Shown here: positions 1 through 9,235 of the stretch, one piece after another
Position numbering within the stretch: position 1 is the first letter of the stretch
Layout: each line of letters begins with the position of its first letter
Assembly (NCBI RefSeq): GCF_003584125.1
Contig: NZ_QXFL01000003.1
Location: 124,001-188,000, forward strand
DNA: 64,000 nt
Source: Aurantiacibacter zhengii
GTDB taxonomy: Bacteria > Pseudomonadota > Alphaproteobacteria > Sphingomonadales > Sphingomonadaceae
Reading direction: 5' to 3'
Program-made: the position numbers and the translations under genes
Notes under the pieces: generated by a model
The model's database searches: none
What the model was told of the DNA's origin: nothing
What the model saw: only the letters and a program-made list of their open reading frames with translations

Positions 1-88
1 CGGAAAAGATTTGAAACATCCGCGCTTCATCATGCGTTAAACCGTCAAGGTGCCAATTGCGCCAGACCGTATTTCTCGAGGATCGACC

Positions 89-760
89 ATGAAACGCCTG
101 CTAGCCCTGTCCGCCGCATCCGCCATCGCAATCGGCGTGGGCGCCGCTCCCGCCGCTGCCCAGGAAACCGGCGGCGACAAGGTGAATCAGGTCATCATCT
201 ATGGCGACGATGCATGTCCCGAATCGACCGGCGATACCATCACGGTCTGCGCCCGGCTGGACGAAAGCGAACGCTATCGCATTCCGCGCAACCTGCGGAC
301 GAGCAGTTCGCCCGAGAACGAAAGCTGGACCCAGCGCGCGCTGGCGCTGGAAGCAGTTGGCGACTTCGGCCCGCTCAGCTGCACGCCCGTGGGCGCAGGG
401 GGCGATCTTGGCTGCACGATGGAAATGATCGAGGCTGCCTACGCGGAACGCGCCAATTCGAGCGACGTGCGCTTTGCCGAACTGATCGCCGAAGAACGCG
501 CCGAGCGCCTTGCCGCCATCGATGCCGACGCTGCCGACACACAGGCGCGGGTCGAGGAACTGGAAGAGGCTGAACTGCAGCGCCGGCGCGAGGCGCAGTC
601 GCAGCCCATCGGCGACGAAGTGGCTGATCCCATCGCGCCGCCCGCGGCAGTGGTCGATCCAGACCGTATTCCCCCGCGCGACCTGCCGCCGCCCAGCTTC
701 GACGATGACGAGGAGCAGGTGCCGCTCGACGCCGCGCCGCCTGCCGAATCGCCCGACTGA
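89..760 (+). CDS. Exported hypothetical protein
   Basis: 223-residue protein of unknown function. The first ~25 residues form a clear Sec signal peptide (positive start, Ala-rich core, a PAAAQE-type cleavage region). The middle contains four cysteines that could form disulfides after export. The rest is a charged Glu/Ala-rich helical stretch (about residues 125-190, coiled-coil-like) and a Pro/Asp-rich acidic tail. An ATG at 50 is in frame, but the one at 89 is chosen because the signal peptide begins there and a GAGGATC purine run precedes it. It converges with fabI 35 bases away. No recognisable catalytic motif, so no function is proposed. Confidence 0.75.
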   Translation: MKRLLALSAASAIAIGVGAAPAAAQETGGDKVNQVIIYGDDACPESTGDTITVCARLDESERYRIPRNLRTSSSPENESWTQRALALEAVGDFGPLSCTPVGAGGDLGCTMEMIEAAYAERANSSDVRFAELIAEERAERLAAIDADAADTQARVEELEEAELQRRREAQSQPIGDEVADPIAPPAAVVDPDRIPPRDLPPPSFDDDEEQVPLDAAPPAESPD

Positions 761-795
761 CTAGGCTAAACCACCCGACTGGTAACGGTCCCCTG

Positions 796-1599
796 TCAGG
801 TCAGCGCGATATCGGGTGCGTCTTCCTGCTTCATGCCGACGACGTGGTAGCCTGCATCGACGTGATGGGTCTCCCCGGTCACGCCGGATGACAGATCGGA
901 ACAGAAATACAGCCCGGCACCGCCGACGTCCTCGATTGTGACGTTTCTCCGCAGCGGCGAGTTGAGCTCGTTCCATTTGAGAATGTAGCGGAAGTCGCCG
1001 ATACCGCTTGCAGCCAGCGTCTTGATCGGCCCGGCGCTGATGGCGTTCACACGGATATTGTCCGGCCCCAGGTCATTGGCAAGGTATTGCACACTGGTTT
1101 CCAGTGCCGCCTTCGCAACGCCCATCACGTTGTAGTGCGGCACCACCTTTTCCGCGCCGTAGTAGGTAAGCGTCACGATGGATCCGCCTTCCTTCATCAG
1201 CGGCGCGGCGCGCTTGGCGGCGGCGACCAGCGAATAGGCCGAAATGTTCATCGTCATCAGGAAGTTGTCGAGACTGGTATCGACGTACTTTCCGCGCAGT
1301 TCGCTCTTGTCGGAAAAGCCGATGGCGTGGACGAGGAAATCCAGCTTCCCCCATTTCGCCTCGATCTGCGCGAAGGCTGTATCCATCGCCTCCATGTCGG
1401 ACACGTCGCATTCGATCAGAAAGTCGCTGCCAACCTGCTCGGCCAGCGGACCGACGCGCTTCTTCAGCGCCTCTCCCTGATAGGAGAACGCCATGTCCGC
1501 GCCCTGCTCGTGCAGCTTCTTCGCGATGCCCCAAGCCAGTGACTTGTCATTGGCGAGCCCCATGATCAGGCCCTTCTTGCCTGTCATCAATCCACTCAT
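796..1599 (-). CDS. fabI: Enoyl-[acyl-carrier-protein] reductase (NADH), FabI type
   Basis: Catalyses the last reduction of each fatty-acid elongation cycle, converting trans-2-enoyl-ACP to acyl-ACP in the cytoplasm. The 267-residue length is normal for FabI. A Rossmann start (GLIMGLANDKSLAWGIA) binds the dinucleotide, and the Y-x6-K catalytic pair falls at Tyr156 and Lys163, the same positions as in E. coli FabI. The ATG at 1599 is preceded by GGAGGAAAT, and it overlaps the stop of the upstream YihY-family gene by four bases (ATGA), so the pair is translationally coupled. FabI is the target of triclosan-type inhibitors; a member of this class predicts sensitivity unless another isozyme exists elsewhere. 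Confidence 0.96.
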   Translation of the reverse strand: MSGLMTGKKGLIMGLANDKSLAWGIAKKLHEQGADMAFSYQGEALKKRVGPLAEQVGSDFLIECDVSDMEAMDTAFAQIEAKWGKLDFLVHAIGFSDKSELRGKYVDTSLDNFLMTMNISAYSLVAAAKRAAPLMKEGGSIVTLTYYGAEKVVPHYNVMGVAKAALETSVQYLANDLGPDNIRVNAISAGPIKTLAASGIGDFRYILKWNELNSPLRRNVTIEDVGGAGLYFCSDLSSGVTGETHHVDAGYHVVGMKQEDAPDIALT

Positions 1600-2624
1600 C
1601 GGGCAATTTCCTCCGTCTTTTCTGCCGTTTCGGCCACTGTGCCTCTTTCCTGCGCCAGTCGGTTCTCCTCCTCCTCGGGCGTTTCCGACAGCGCGGCGTT
1701 CAATTCTGCACCGGCCACTATCCCTAAGCCCACCAGCCAGAAAAAGAAAAGCGTGATCATCACGCCTGCCAGCGATCCGTAGGTGAGATCGTAGGCAAAG
1801 ATGCTGCGCAGGATTGGCGGGAAGGCCAGGGCCACCATGGTCCACCACCCGGTTACCAGCAGGGCGCCGGGCCATTTGCGATAGCGCCCGCCGCGATATT
1901 CGTGGGGCGTCAGGGCGACGAAAAGCATCCAGATGGAGAAGAACAGGCCAACCGCCGTCACTATGCGCGAATAGGAGAGGTTGCCGAGGGCATGGCCGAA
2001 CTGCGGGAAGTTTTCCTGGATCACGTTCTGAGCGGCCGAGATGGTAACCTGCGCCACCAGCGAGACAATCAGCATCAGCACGGCGGCAACAATGATGCCG
2101 ACGGAACTGATCCGGTACTTCCAGAAAGCCTTCGTCGCACGCGTGCCGTAGGAACGGCGCAGGATATCGCGGATGGTTTCGATCAGGCTGCCGGTGGTCC
2201 ACAGTCCGAAGAAGGCACCGATCCACAGGAACCAGCCGGTGCGCGCCTCGATCACGGTACGCGCGACAGGTTCGATCACATCGGCGACCGTGGGCGGGAG
2301 GGCGCGGACGATCGCAGCGACGGTTGCCAGCCGGTCGCTTTCGCTGCCTATGGCGGAAATGATTGCGGTGGCGGTGATGAAAAAGGGGAAGATCGCCAGC
2401 AGCGACATGTAAGCAAGATTGCCCGCGTGGATCGTGCCGTCGTTGAAACAGCCCACCACCACCCTGCGCATGACCTCGATCACGCGGCTGCTGATACCGA
2501 GGCGGGTGCGGAAGGACTTCATGTGCCCGCCCGCCAGCACGGTGCGCCGCCGCGCCTCTGGCGAGATATCCGCTGGCTGGACCTCGTCGGGGACCGCGTT
2601 CTGGGCTGAGGATTGCTCCATCAC
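1596..2624 (-). CDS. YihY/BrkB family inner-membrane protein
   Basis: 342 residues with a basic cytoplasmic N-terminus of about 60 residues and six hydrophobic segments (about 65-92, 130-150, 172-195, 220-240, 252-273, 287-313), the usual YihY/BrkB layout, followed by a Glu-rich cytoplasmic tail. The family motif region GNLAYMSLLAIFPF at the first membrane segment is present. The molecular function of the family is not settled; an old label as RNase BN is wrong. It is first in a two-gene unit with fabI, sharing an ATGA overlap, which may tie it to membrane biogenesis, but that link is inference. Confidence 0.88.
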   Translation of the reverse strand: MMEQSSAQNAVPDEVQPADISPEARRRTVLAGGHMKSFRTRLGISSRVIEVMRRVVVGCFNDGTIHAGNLAYMSLLAIFPFFITATAIISAIGSESDRLATVAAIVRALPPTVADVIEPVARTVIEARTGWFLWIGAFFGLWTTGSLIETIRDILRRSYGTRATKAFWKYRISSVGIIVAAVLMLIVSLVAQVTISAAQNVIQENFPQFGHALGNLSYSRIVTAVGLFFSIWMLFVALTPHEYRGGRYRKWPGALLVTGWWTMVALAFPPILRSIFAYDLTYGSLAGVMITLFFFWLVGLGIVAGAELNAALSETPEEEENRLAQERGTVAETAEKTEEIAR

Positions 2625-2698
2625 CCCGCTTCTAGCAGCGCCAGCCTTGCTGTCGAGCGTGGGGGTGCCAAGTCACTGGAATCAAACGCCTGCCGCCA

Positions 2699-3679
2699 TC
2701 ACAGGCCCATATGCTCGCGGGGGTTGGAGGTATCTTTCCAGCCGTCCAGCTTGCCGGCGAGATCGGCCACGTCGTCGGGCAGGTGGATTTCCAGGGTCAC
2801 CAGCTGGTCGCCCCGGCTGGCGTCCTTCTTGCTGAAACCCTTGCCCTTCATGCGCAGCACCTTGCCGGAGCTTGATCCTGCGCCGATGGTGAGCATCACC
2901 GGACCATCGACCGTCGGCACTTTCACTTTCGCGCCGTTTACCGCCTCGTCCAGCGTGATCGGCAGTTCCACGCGCACGTCGTCGCCTTCGCGGTAGAAGA
3001 ACGGGTGTGGCTGGATGTCGATCACCACGATGCCGTCGCCGTTGCCGCCCGGGCCATTGTGACCCTTGCCTTTCAGACGCATGGTCGTGCCGTCTTCCAC
3101 CCCGGCGGGCAGCGAGAGGTCTATGGTCTTGCCATCGGCCAGCGTGATGCGCTGCTTGGCGCGGGTCGCGGCATCCACGAAAGGTACGGCCAGCTTGTAA
3201 CGTATGTCCGCACCCTTCTGCGGTGGGGGCGGAGGCGGCCTGCGAAAGCCCTGGGGACCGCCGCCCATGCCGCCCGGTCCGGCACCGCGCGCGCCGCTGC
3301 GCTGGTTGCCACGACCGAACAGGCCTTCGAACAGGTCGCCAAGATCGAGGTCTTCGGCCCCGCCAAAGCCCTGGAAATCGCGCGAGGAATAATTGCCGCT
3401 GCCACCTGGACGCGCGCCACCGAAGCCACCGCCGCCCATGCCAAAGGGGCTGGTGGGATTGCCGTCGCCGTCGATCTCTCCGCGATCGAACTGGGCGCGT
3501 TTGTCCTTGTCGGACAGCAGGTCGTACGCCTGCGTAACCTTGCCGAACCGATCCGCGGCCTGCGGATTGTCCTTGTTACGGTCGGGATGCAGTTCCTTGG
3601 CGAGCTTGCGATAGGCGGACTTGATGTCCTTCTCAGTCGCGGAACGGCTCACGCCGAGGGTGGAATAGGGATCAGCCAT
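2699..3679 (-). CDS. DnaJ-class co-chaperone without zinc finger (CbpA/DnaJ-type)
   Basis: 326-residue J-protein. The N-terminal J domain (about 1-70) holds the HPD triad at residues 31-33, needed to stimulate DnaK ATPase. A Gly/Phe-rich linker (about 75-160) with a proline run follows, then the two beta-sandwich substrate-binding domains (about 160-315). The CxxCxGxG zinc-binding repeats of canonical DnaJ are absent, so this is a type II, CbpA-like J-protein. It stands alone, divergent from pdxH, with a plausible promoter at 3702-3731. A second J-protein (53118) and a J-like protein lacking HPD (54931) also lie in this window. Confidence 0.93.
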   Translation of the reverse strand: MADPYSTLGVSRSATEKDIKSAYRKLAKELHPDRNKDNPQAADRFGKVTQAYDLLSDKDKRAQFDRGEIDGDGNPTSPFGMGGGGFGGARPGGSGNYSSRDFQGFGGAEDLDLGDLFEGLFGRGNQRSGARGAGPGGMGGGPQGFRRPPPPPPQKGADIRYKLAVPFVDAATRAKQRITLADGKTIDLSLPAGVEDGTTMRLKGKGHNGPGGNGDGIVVIDIQPHPFFYREGDDVRVELPITLDEAVNGAKVKVPTVDGPVMLTIGAGSSSGKVLRMKGKGFSKKDASRGDQLVTLEIHLPDDVADLAGKLDGWKDTSNPREHMGL

Positions 3680-3701
3680 GGTGTGTTAGCTAGGTAAGGC
3701 A

Positions 3702-3731
3702 ATGATATTTGGCAAGCAGGGCCTTTCACAA
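3702..3731 (-). promoter_or_regulatory. Candidate promoter of the dnaJ-like gene
   Basis: On the minus strand TTGTGA (3731-3726) and TATCAT (3707-3702) are 18 bases apart, about 23 bases before the ATG at 3679. This resembles a vegetative promoter; CTTGTG with an A/T-rich -10 would also be tolerable for an RpoH-type promoter. Sequence inspection only. Confidence 0.35.
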
Positions 3732-3759
3732 GCACCAATCCGGCACTAATCCCTCAACC

Positions 3760-4368
3760 ATGAGCGATAGCGCAAATGCAATTCCAGTGGGCAACCCGTT
3801 CACGCTGTTCGACACCTGGTTTGCCGAGGCGAAGGAGGGTGAGCCCAACGATCCCAACGCGATGGCACTGGCCACGGCAACGCCGGACGCCGCGCCTTCG
3901 GTGCGCATGGTGCTGCTGAAGGTTCATGACGAAGGCGGCTTCGTGTTTTACACCAACGCGCAGAGCCGCAAGGGCGGCGAGATTCTCGCCAATCCGCAGG
4001 CCGCGCTGCTGTTTCACTGGAAGAGCCTGCGCCGTCAGATCCGTATCGAGGGACCGCTGGCCGAGGTGAGTGCGGAAGAGGCTGATACCTACTTCCATTC
4101 GCGCCCGTTCGTAAGCCAGGTCGGCTCCGCCGCCAGCGACCAGTCGCGCCCGCTGGATAACCGCGCCACCTACGATGCGCGGGTGGACGAACTGCGCGCC
4201 GCATACGAGGATGCAGGCGAAGTGCCGCGTCCGCCGCACTGGACCGGCTTCCGCCTCGATCCGCAGGCTATCGAGTTCTGGCTGGACCGACCGAACCGGC
4301 TTCATGAACGCCGCCGCTTCGTGCGTGACGGCACAGGTGGCTGGTCCAGCACGCTGCTTTATCCATGA
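3760..4368 (+). CDS. pdxH: Pyridoxine/pyridoxamine 5'-phosphate oxidase
   Basis: FMN-dependent oxidase that makes pyridoxal 5'-phosphate, the final step of vitamin B6 synthesis and salvage. 202 residues from the ATG at 3760. The FMN/substrate-binding segments are seen in order: [58 protein letters not shown], and the C-terminal signature [16 protein letters not shown] longer in-frame start at 3709 adds a low-quality basic extension that matches nothing in the family. It overlaps the next gene by ATGA, so pdxH, the CDF transporter and the PhzF protein look like one mRNA. Confidence 0.96.
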   Translation: MSDSANAIPVGNPFTLFDTWFAEAKEGEPNDPNAMALATATPDAAPSVRMVLLKVHDEGGFVFYTNAQSRKGGEILANPQAALLFHWKSLRRQIRIEGPLAEVSAEEADTYFHSRPFVSQVGSAASDQSRPLDNRATYDARVDELRAAYEDAGEVPRPPHWTGFRLDPQAIEFWLDRPNRLHERRRFVRDGTGGWSSTLLYP

Positions 4369-5300
4369 GCGATACCCGCGCCAATCTTACCCGCAGTGCG
4401 GCCATGGCATCCATGGTTACCGCGCTGTTCCTGGGCGCGATCAAGGGCTGGGCGGTCTGGCAGACCAGCTCTACGGCGATGCTCGGCAGCCTGGCGGACA
4501 CATCGCTGGATTTCGTGGCAAGCATGGCGACGCTGGTGGGCGTGTGGGTGGCAGCGCAGCCGGCTGACGAGGAGCATCGCTTCGGCCACGGCAAGGCCGA
4601 ATCACTGGCAGCCATGTTTCAGATCATCCTGATCGTCCTTTCCGCCAGTGCGATTGCCTTTCGCGCGGTGCTGCGTCTGGTCGAGGGCGGGGAGACACAG
4701 GCAGCCGAGGAGGGGATCATCGTGTCGGTGATCGCCATTCTCGCCACTTTCGCGCTGATCGCCTGGCAGCGGCACGTTATCCGCCGCACAGGGTCGCTCG
4801 CGATCAAGACCGACAGCGTCCACTACCAGTCGGACCTGCTGCTGAACCTTGCCGTGATCGCCGCCCTGGTGCTGGACCAGTATCTCGGTTTTTCGAAAGC
4901 AGACCCGCTGTTCGGCCTCGCCATTGCGGCGTGGCTGCTCTGGAATGCGTGGCAGGCAGCGACCGAGGCCATCGATCACCTGATGGACCGGGAATGGCCG
5001 GAAGAGAAACGCCGTGCTTTCGTGGAAGCCGCGGCGGTACACCCGGAGCTTTCCAATCTGCACGACCTGCGCACCCGCACCAGTGGCAGCCACGAATTCG
5101 CGCAGTTCCATGTCGACCTGCCGGGCAGCATGACGGTGGAACAGGCGCACGACATCATCGAGCGGGTGGAGGAAGACCTCTGTGCCCGCTTTCCCGGCCT
5201 GGAGTTGCTGATCCACATAGACCCGCTCGGCCACGTGGACGAACCGGACAATCCGCTGGCCGAGACGAACGAGTTCGAACAACTGAAGGATTCGGAATGA
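4365..5300 (+). CDS. Cation diffusion facilitator (FieF-like metal/H+ antiporter)
   Basis: 311-residue CDF exporter. The metal-site pairs characteristic of FieF-type proteins are visible: DxxxD in membrane helix 2 (LADTSLDF) and HxxxD in helix 5 (SVHYQSD). Six hydrophobic helices cover roughly residues 10-200, and a cytoplasmic dimerisation domain with conserved His/Asp residues follows (about 205-295, including [10 protein letters not shown] and LIHIDPLGH). The substrate is probably Zn2+, Fe2+ or Cd2+; family membership does not decide which. Four-base overlaps with pdxH upstream and the PhzF gene downstream indicate translational coupling. Confidence 0.92.
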   Translation: MSDTRANLTRSAAMASMVTALFLGAIKGWAVWQTSSTAMLGSLADTSLDFVASMATLVGVWVAAQPADEEHRFGHGKAESLAAMFQIILIVLSASAIAFRAVLRLVEGGETQAAEEGIIVSVIAILATFALIAWQRHVIRRTGSLAIKTDSVHYQSDLLLNLAVIAALVLDQYLGFSKADPLFGLAIAAWLLWNAWQAATEAIDHLMDREWPEEKRRAFVEAAAVHPELSNLHDLRTRTSGSHEFAQFHVDLPGSMTVEQAHDIIERVEEDLCARFPGLELLIHIDPLGHVDEPDNPLAETNEFEQLKDSE

Positions 5301-6103
5301 CCTGCAAGTCGATCCCCTACTGGCATGTCGATGCCTTTGCCGCCAAGCCATTCGCCGGAAACCAGGCGGCCGTGGTGATCGTGGACAGGTGGCCCGACGA
5401 CGCGACCATGACTGCAATCGCGGCGGAGAACATGTTCGCCGAGACCGCCTTCCTCATCCCCACGCCCGAGGCGCAGGCAGACTATGCGCTGCGCTGGTTC
5501 ACCCCTACGGTGGAAGTGGCGCTGTGCGGTCACGCCACGCTGGCATCGGGTCATGTCATCCTTGGCAGGAACGAGGGCCGAAACGCGGTGACGTTCTCGA
5601 CCCGCAAGGCCGGAATTCTCGAGGTGCGCCGGGTGGACGAGGGGTATGAACTGGCCCTGCCTGCCATTACGACCGAGCCGGGCGATTTCCCCGAGGCGGT
5701 TGCCCTGCTCGGGGCGGAGCCGATCGAGGTCTGGCGCAATCCCGATGGCTACCACATTTTCCTCTATCCGGACGCAGCAGCGATCCGCGGACTCGATCCG
5801 GACCTGCGCGGCCTCGCCAGGTTGGGGGACGCGCAGTTCATCTGCACGGCGCCGGGCAAGGATACGGATGTGATCAGCCGCAATTTCGTGCCCGGGGGCG
5901 GGGTGGACGAGGACAGCTTCACCGGCTCCGCCCACGCGGTGCTGACGCCGTTCTGGACGAGGCGATTGGAGCGGGACAGTTTCACCGCCTACCAGGCCTC
6001 GCAGCGCGGCGGACATGCCACCTGCAGGCTTGAAGGAGACCGCGCCATCCTGTCCGGCGATTGCGTAACCGTGGTGGAGGGGCGTTTCTACCTCGAGGGG
6101 TAA
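5297..6103 (+). CDS. PhzF family isomerase/epimerase-like protein
   Basis: 268-residue member of the PhzF (diaminopimelate-epimerase fold) superfamily. Two pseudo-symmetric halves are present. The first carries the catalytic-acid region AENMFAETAFL and the family signature LCGHATLASGHVILG; the second has SFTGSAHAVLTPFW. Housekeeping PhzF homologues have no confirmed substrate, and no phenazine genes occur nearby, so phenazine synthesis should not be assumed. The ATG at 5297 overlaps the upstream stop (ATGA). The 3' end overlaps the convergent serine-hydrolase gene by 16 bases. Confidence 0.9.
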   Translation: MTCKSIPYWHVDAFAAKPFAGNQAAVVIVDRWPDDATMTAIAAENMFAETAFLIPTPEAQADYALRWFTPTVEVALCGHATLASGHVILGRNEGRNAVTFSTRKAGILEVRRVDEGYELALPAITTEPGDFPEAVALLGAEPIEVWRNPDGYHIFLYPDAAAIRGLDPDLRGLARLGDAQFICTAPGKDTDVISRNFVPGGGVDEDSFTGSAHAVLTPFWTRRLERDSFTAYQASQRGGHATCRLEGDRAILSGDCVTVVEGRFYLEG

Positions 6104-7254
6104 AGCGCCACGATATCCTCCAGCTCTTCCACCAGCCGTTTGCGCTGTTCGTTCTCGGTGTGGCCGAGCCGCACCACGGTCAGCCGCCGGTCCGGGGCGA
6201 CGATGATGTACTGGCCCAGGTGCCCGATGGCAGCGAAGATGTCCTCGTCCAGTGCGCCGTCGAACAGCGCGCTGCGTTCCTCGCCCGAAGGGTGGTTCAG
6301 CCATAGCTGCGCGCCATAGTCCGGCGCGGCAGGGCTGGGGCGGCGCATGAACTCGATCCAGCCGCGCGGAACGATCTGGGCCCCCTTTACCGAACCGTAG
6401 TGGCGCAGGAATTCGCCGAACTTCGCCCAGTCGCGGGCGGTCGCCCAGAAGAAGCTGCCGCCCACCAGAGTACCACTGGTATCGTATTCGCCGACGAGCG
6501 AATCCATGCCCAGCGGAACGGCCAGGCGCGCATCGACGAACTCCGCCATGGCCTGCTGCCTCGCATCGGGGCTGGTACCGCGCGCGACGGTATCCGTGGC
6601 GATGTCGGCGAGAATGACGGAGGTGGCAGTCGAATACTGGAAGTGGCTGCCCGGCTCATGCTCCAGCGGCTGTGCCTCTGCCCAGCCGGACATGTTGTCG
6701 CGGCCGTCGAGGAACAGCATGCGCACTTCGGACGATTCGTAGGGAGGATCGCCGCCTTCCTGGTGGCGCAGGCCCGAACGCATCTGCAACAGGTGGCGCA
6801 GGGTCACGCCGCTGCGTGGATCACCGGGGCGCTGCCAGTGCGGCACGGGAGCGGGATCATCCAGCCGCAGGCGCCCGTCCGCCACCATCATGCCCAGCAA
6901 CACGCCGGTGACGGTCTTCGACATGGACCAGCCGGTGTGGCGAATATCGGCATCGTAGCCCTCGCCATAGCGTTCTGCGACGATCTCTCCGCCCTGCAGC
7001 ACCAAAAGGGCGCGGGTTTCGCCGATATCGTCTGCCGTGAACAGGTCGTCGACCGCGCGCGCCAGGCGTTCGCGCGGCACGCCGGGATCGTCCACCACCA
7101 CGGCCATCGCCTCTTCCGGCAGGGGCGGCTCAGGGGGTGGGCCCTCCTGCCCGCAGGAGGCCAGCAGGACAATCGGCGCGAGGCAGGCCAGCAGGCCCCA
7201 GATCGCACTTGGCGAGCGGGCAGGCTGGCGGCTAGGGGAGAAGCGAAGCGTCAT
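6088..7254 (-). CDS. Serine hydrolase lipoprotein, beta-lactamase class C / penicillin-binding-like
   Basis: 388 residues. The N-terminus is a lipoprotein signal with lipobox LLASC (Cys34), so the enzyme should be anchored on the outer side of the inner membrane or in the outer membrane. The class C/esterase fold signature is present: SxxK at Ser110-Lys113 (WSMSKTVTG), a YST triad equivalent to the YxN motif (FQYSTATS), and a GHLGQY stretch in the place of the KTG/HxG element. It could be an esterase, DD-peptidase or 6-aminohexanoate-type hydrolase; sequence alone cannot assign a substrate. The ATG at 7254 is preferred over an in-frame start at 7299, which would overlap the divergent neighbour. 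Confidence 0.88.
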   Translation of the reverse strand: MTLRFSPSRQPARSPSAIWGLLACLAPIVLLASCGQEGPPPEPPLPEEAMAVVVDDPGVPRERLARAVDDLFTADDIGETRALLVLQGGEIVAERYGEGYDADIRHTGWSMSKTVTGVLLGMMVADGRLRLDDPAPVPHWQRPGDPRSGVTLRHLLQMRSGLRHQEGGDPPYESSEVRMLFLDGRDNMSGWAEAQPLEHEPGSHFQYSTATSVILADIATDTVARGTSPDARQQAMAEFVDARLAVPLGMDSLVGEYDTSGTLVGGSFFWATARDWAKFGEFLRHYGSVKGAQIVPRGWIEFMRRPSPAAPDYGAQLWLNHPSGEERSALFDGALDEDIFAAIGHLGQYIIVAPDRRLTVVRLGHTENEQRKRLVEELEDIVALYPSR

Positions 7255-7286
7255 CGGCGCCCACCCTTTCCTGCAGGATCCGGCAA

Positions 7287-7634
7287 ATGGCAACCGCAAA
7301 ACTGGCTGGCGACAAACGCCGCACCCCGTGGCTCAAGCTGCTCGTCACCGTTGCCCTGATCATCGGCGGCGCGGCGTGGTATTATGGCGACGTGATAAAC
7401 GGTTACGCGCAGGCGGGGACCAGCTACGCGGCGAAAACCGCCTGCTCGTGCCGGTTCGTCGGCGGACGCGAATTCGGCCAGTGCGGGGATGACCTGATCC
7501 CGGGCATGGAGGCCGTGTGGCTGAGCGAGGACGAGGCCGCGCAAAGCGTCACAGCGCGCATCCCGCTAGTCGAAAGCACCACGGCGACCTACCGCGAAGG
7601 ATACGGCTGCGTGCTGGAACGCTGGGAAGGCTAG
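7287..7634 (+). CDS. Small membrane-anchored cysteine-rich hypothetical protein
   Basis: 115 residues: a short basic N-terminus, one transmembrane or signal-anchor helix (about residues 16-33), then an exported domain with four cysteines (ACSC, GQC, YGC). The motif [12 protein letters not shown] suggests a small disulfide-bonded periplasmic domain. Function unknown. Its position head-to-head with the serine-hydrolase lipoprotein (33 bases between starts) hints at shared control and perhaps shared work at the cell envelope. Its stop overlaps the convergent mnmA stop by four bases. Confidence 0.72.
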   Translation: MATAKLAGDKRRTPWLKLLVTVALIIGGAAWYYGDVINGYAQAGTSYAAKTACSCRFVGGREFGQCGDDLIPGMEAVWLSEDEAAQSVTARIPLVESTTATYREGYGCVLERWEG

Positions 7635-8782
7635 GCCTTCTCGGTCCGTTCGATCCAGCCGCCGCCCACCACGCGGTCTTCGGCGTGGATCACGGCTGCC
7701 TGGCCGGGCGCCACGCCGAACTCGGGATCGGCAAAGCGGATAGTCACTTCCGCGCCTTCGCCCAGCGGCCCTTCCAGCGTGACCGGCACGGGCGCCGCCA
7801 TGGAACGCACCTTCGCCGTCAGCGGGACATCGGGCAGCGGGCCGATACGGTTGGTCTCGATCACCAGTGCCGCCTGCACCGCCAGCATCCGGCGCGGACC
7901 CACCAGCACCCGAGCGGCATCGGGATCGAGGCCGACGACATACAGCGGTTCCGGCTGGCCACCGATTTCCAGTCCGCGGCGCTGACCCACCGTGTAGTGG
8001 ATGATGCCGGGGTGCTGGCCCAGCACGTCTCCCGTTTCGGCATGAACGATGTCACCGGCGCGCCCGCCCTCGGGGCGCATGGCTTTCACGATCTTGGCGT
8101 AGTCGCCATCGGGCACGAAGCAGATATCCTGGCTGTCGGGCTTGTTCGCCACCACCAGTCCGAATTCCTCGGCGATGGCGCGAACCTCGCTCTTGGGCAG
8201 GCCGCCCAGCGGGAAGCGCAGGAAATCGAGCTGCTGCTGCGTCGTAGCATAAAGGAAATACGACTGGTCGCGCGCCGGATCGAGCGCGCGGTGCAGTTGC
8301 GGCCCGTGCTCTGTCGGCACACGGCGCACGTAGTGCCCTGTCGCAAGGCAATCCGCGCCAAGTTCCTTCGCCATGCGCAGGAGGTCGGTGAATTTCGGGC
8401 CCATGTTGCAACGGATGCAGGGGATTGGCGTTCGCCCGGCGAGATATTCGTCGGCAAAGGTCTCCACAACTTCCTCGCGGAACGAGCTTTCGTGGTCGAA
8501 CACATAGTGCGCGATGCCGAGGCGATCGGCCACCATCTGCGCATCGCGAATGTCGTCGCCCGCGCAGCAGGCGCCCTTACGCCCTGTCGCGGCACCGTAA
8601 TCGTAGAGCTGCAGCGTGATGCCCACCACCTCCGCGCCGCTGCGGGCGGCCAGCGCGGCAACGACGGAGGAATCCACGCCGCCCGACATGGCCACGACGA
8701 TGCGGCACTCGGACGCAGGACGCGGCAGGTCGAAAAGCTGCTCGGCATTAACCGAAGCGGGAAGGTCTGCAGTGCGGGACAT
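7631..8782 (-). CDS. mnmA: tRNA-specific 2-thiouridylase MnmA
   Basis: Adds sulfur to U34 of tRNA-Lys, -Glu and -Gln in the cytoplasm, using ATP and sulfur relayed from a cysteine desulfurase. 383 residues from the ATG at 8782. The PP-loop motif [11 protein letters not shown] activates the uridine by adenylation. The two catalytic cysteines lie in [10 protein letters not shown] and [15 protein letters not shown] and the C-terminal beta-barrel are also recognisable. An in-frame start at 8833 would add a short basic extension without family support. Confidence 0.96.
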   Translation of the reverse strand: MSRTADLPASVNAEQLFDLPRPASECRIVVAMSGGVDSSVVAALAARSGAEVVGITLQLYDYGAATGRKGACCAGDDIRDAQMVADRLGIAHYVFDHESSFREEVVETFADEYLAGRTPIPCIRCNMGPKFTDLLRMAKELGADCLATGHYVRRVPTEHGPQLHRALDPARDQSYFLYATTQQQLDFLRFPLGGLPKSEVRAIAEEFGLVVANKPDSQDICFVPDGDYAKIVKAMRPEGGRAGDIVHAETGDVLGQHPGIIHYTVGQRRGLEIGGQPEPLYVVGLDPDAARVLVGPRRMLAVQAALVIETNRIGPLPDVPLTAKVRSMAAPVPVTLEGPLGEGAEVTIRFADPEFGVAPGQAAVIHAEDRVVGGGWIERTEKA

Positions 8783-8847
8783 TATGGCTGCGCCCATACA
8801 CGAGCGGGTGCCACGGCAAAACCCCGCATCCATCCTTCAAGGTTCGG

Positions 8848-8862
8848 TTAAGGCGCGCTTTA
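8848..8862 (+). promoter_or_regulatory. Candidate CtrA-binding site ahead of the sciP unit
   Basis: TTAA-N7-TTTA (8848-8851 and 8859-8862) departs by one base from the CtrA consensus TTAA-N7-TTAA. It lies 37 bases before the ATG at 8900, in the only intergenic space ahead of the two-gene unit that ends with sciP. In Caulobacter sciP transcription is driven by CtrA, so the placement makes sense. Read from sequence; binding is inference. Confidence 0.5.
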
Positions 8863-8899
8863 CCGGTTCTTGACGGTTCCTGGATTATGGAGTGCCTTC

Positions 8900-9235
8900 A
8901 TGTTCGAAGGTAATCCCATCCCCGCGCCCGACTCGCGCAGTTCCGCCGCTGGCGACACCGCGGAAAACCCGCTGTGCGAGCTGAACTGGGCTGACCTGAC
9001 CGCCCGCCTTGCGGCTGCGCGCGAGCTGCGTGCGGAGCTGGCGATAACCGATGATCGCGTGCTCGCCAGCTTCGATGCGGAATCGGCGCGGCACCTGGCA
9101 TCGCAGCCCGGTGGCTTCGGGCATGGCTACGACCAACGTGATGTTAACCCTGATGATTTAGGCAATTGCAAAGGCCGTTCGGCAAAACACTTTTCACGCG
9201 CTGACCGCGATACGGCCACCCGAGGAAATACATGA
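8900..9235 (+). CDS. Hypothetical protein translationally coupled to sciP
   Basis: 111 residues, not recognised. The middle (about residues 27-70) is a predicted helical segment rich in Leu/Ala/Arg (ELNWADLTARLAAARELR), followed by a polar, probably disordered tail. There is no signal peptide or membrane segment, so a cytoplasmic location is likely. The ATG at 8900 is chosen for the GGAG about nine bases upstream. Its stop overlaps the ATG of sciP by four bases, so both are made from one mRNA behind the CtrA-like site at 8848-8862. Context suggests a cell-cycle link, not a known function. Confidence 0.7.
   Translation: MFEGNPIPAPDSRSSAAGDTAENPLCELNWADLTARLAAARELRAELAITDDRVLASFDAESARHLASQPGGFGHGYDQRDVNPDDLGNCKGRSAKHFSRADRDTATRGNT

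Noticed and set aside
1596-2624. Ribonuclease BN
   Set aside because: Old annotation of the YihY family; the protein is an integral membrane protein with no nuclease motif.
5297-6103. Phenazine biosynthesis gene
   Set aside because: PhzF-fold proteins are widespread housekeeping homologues and no other phz gene is present.
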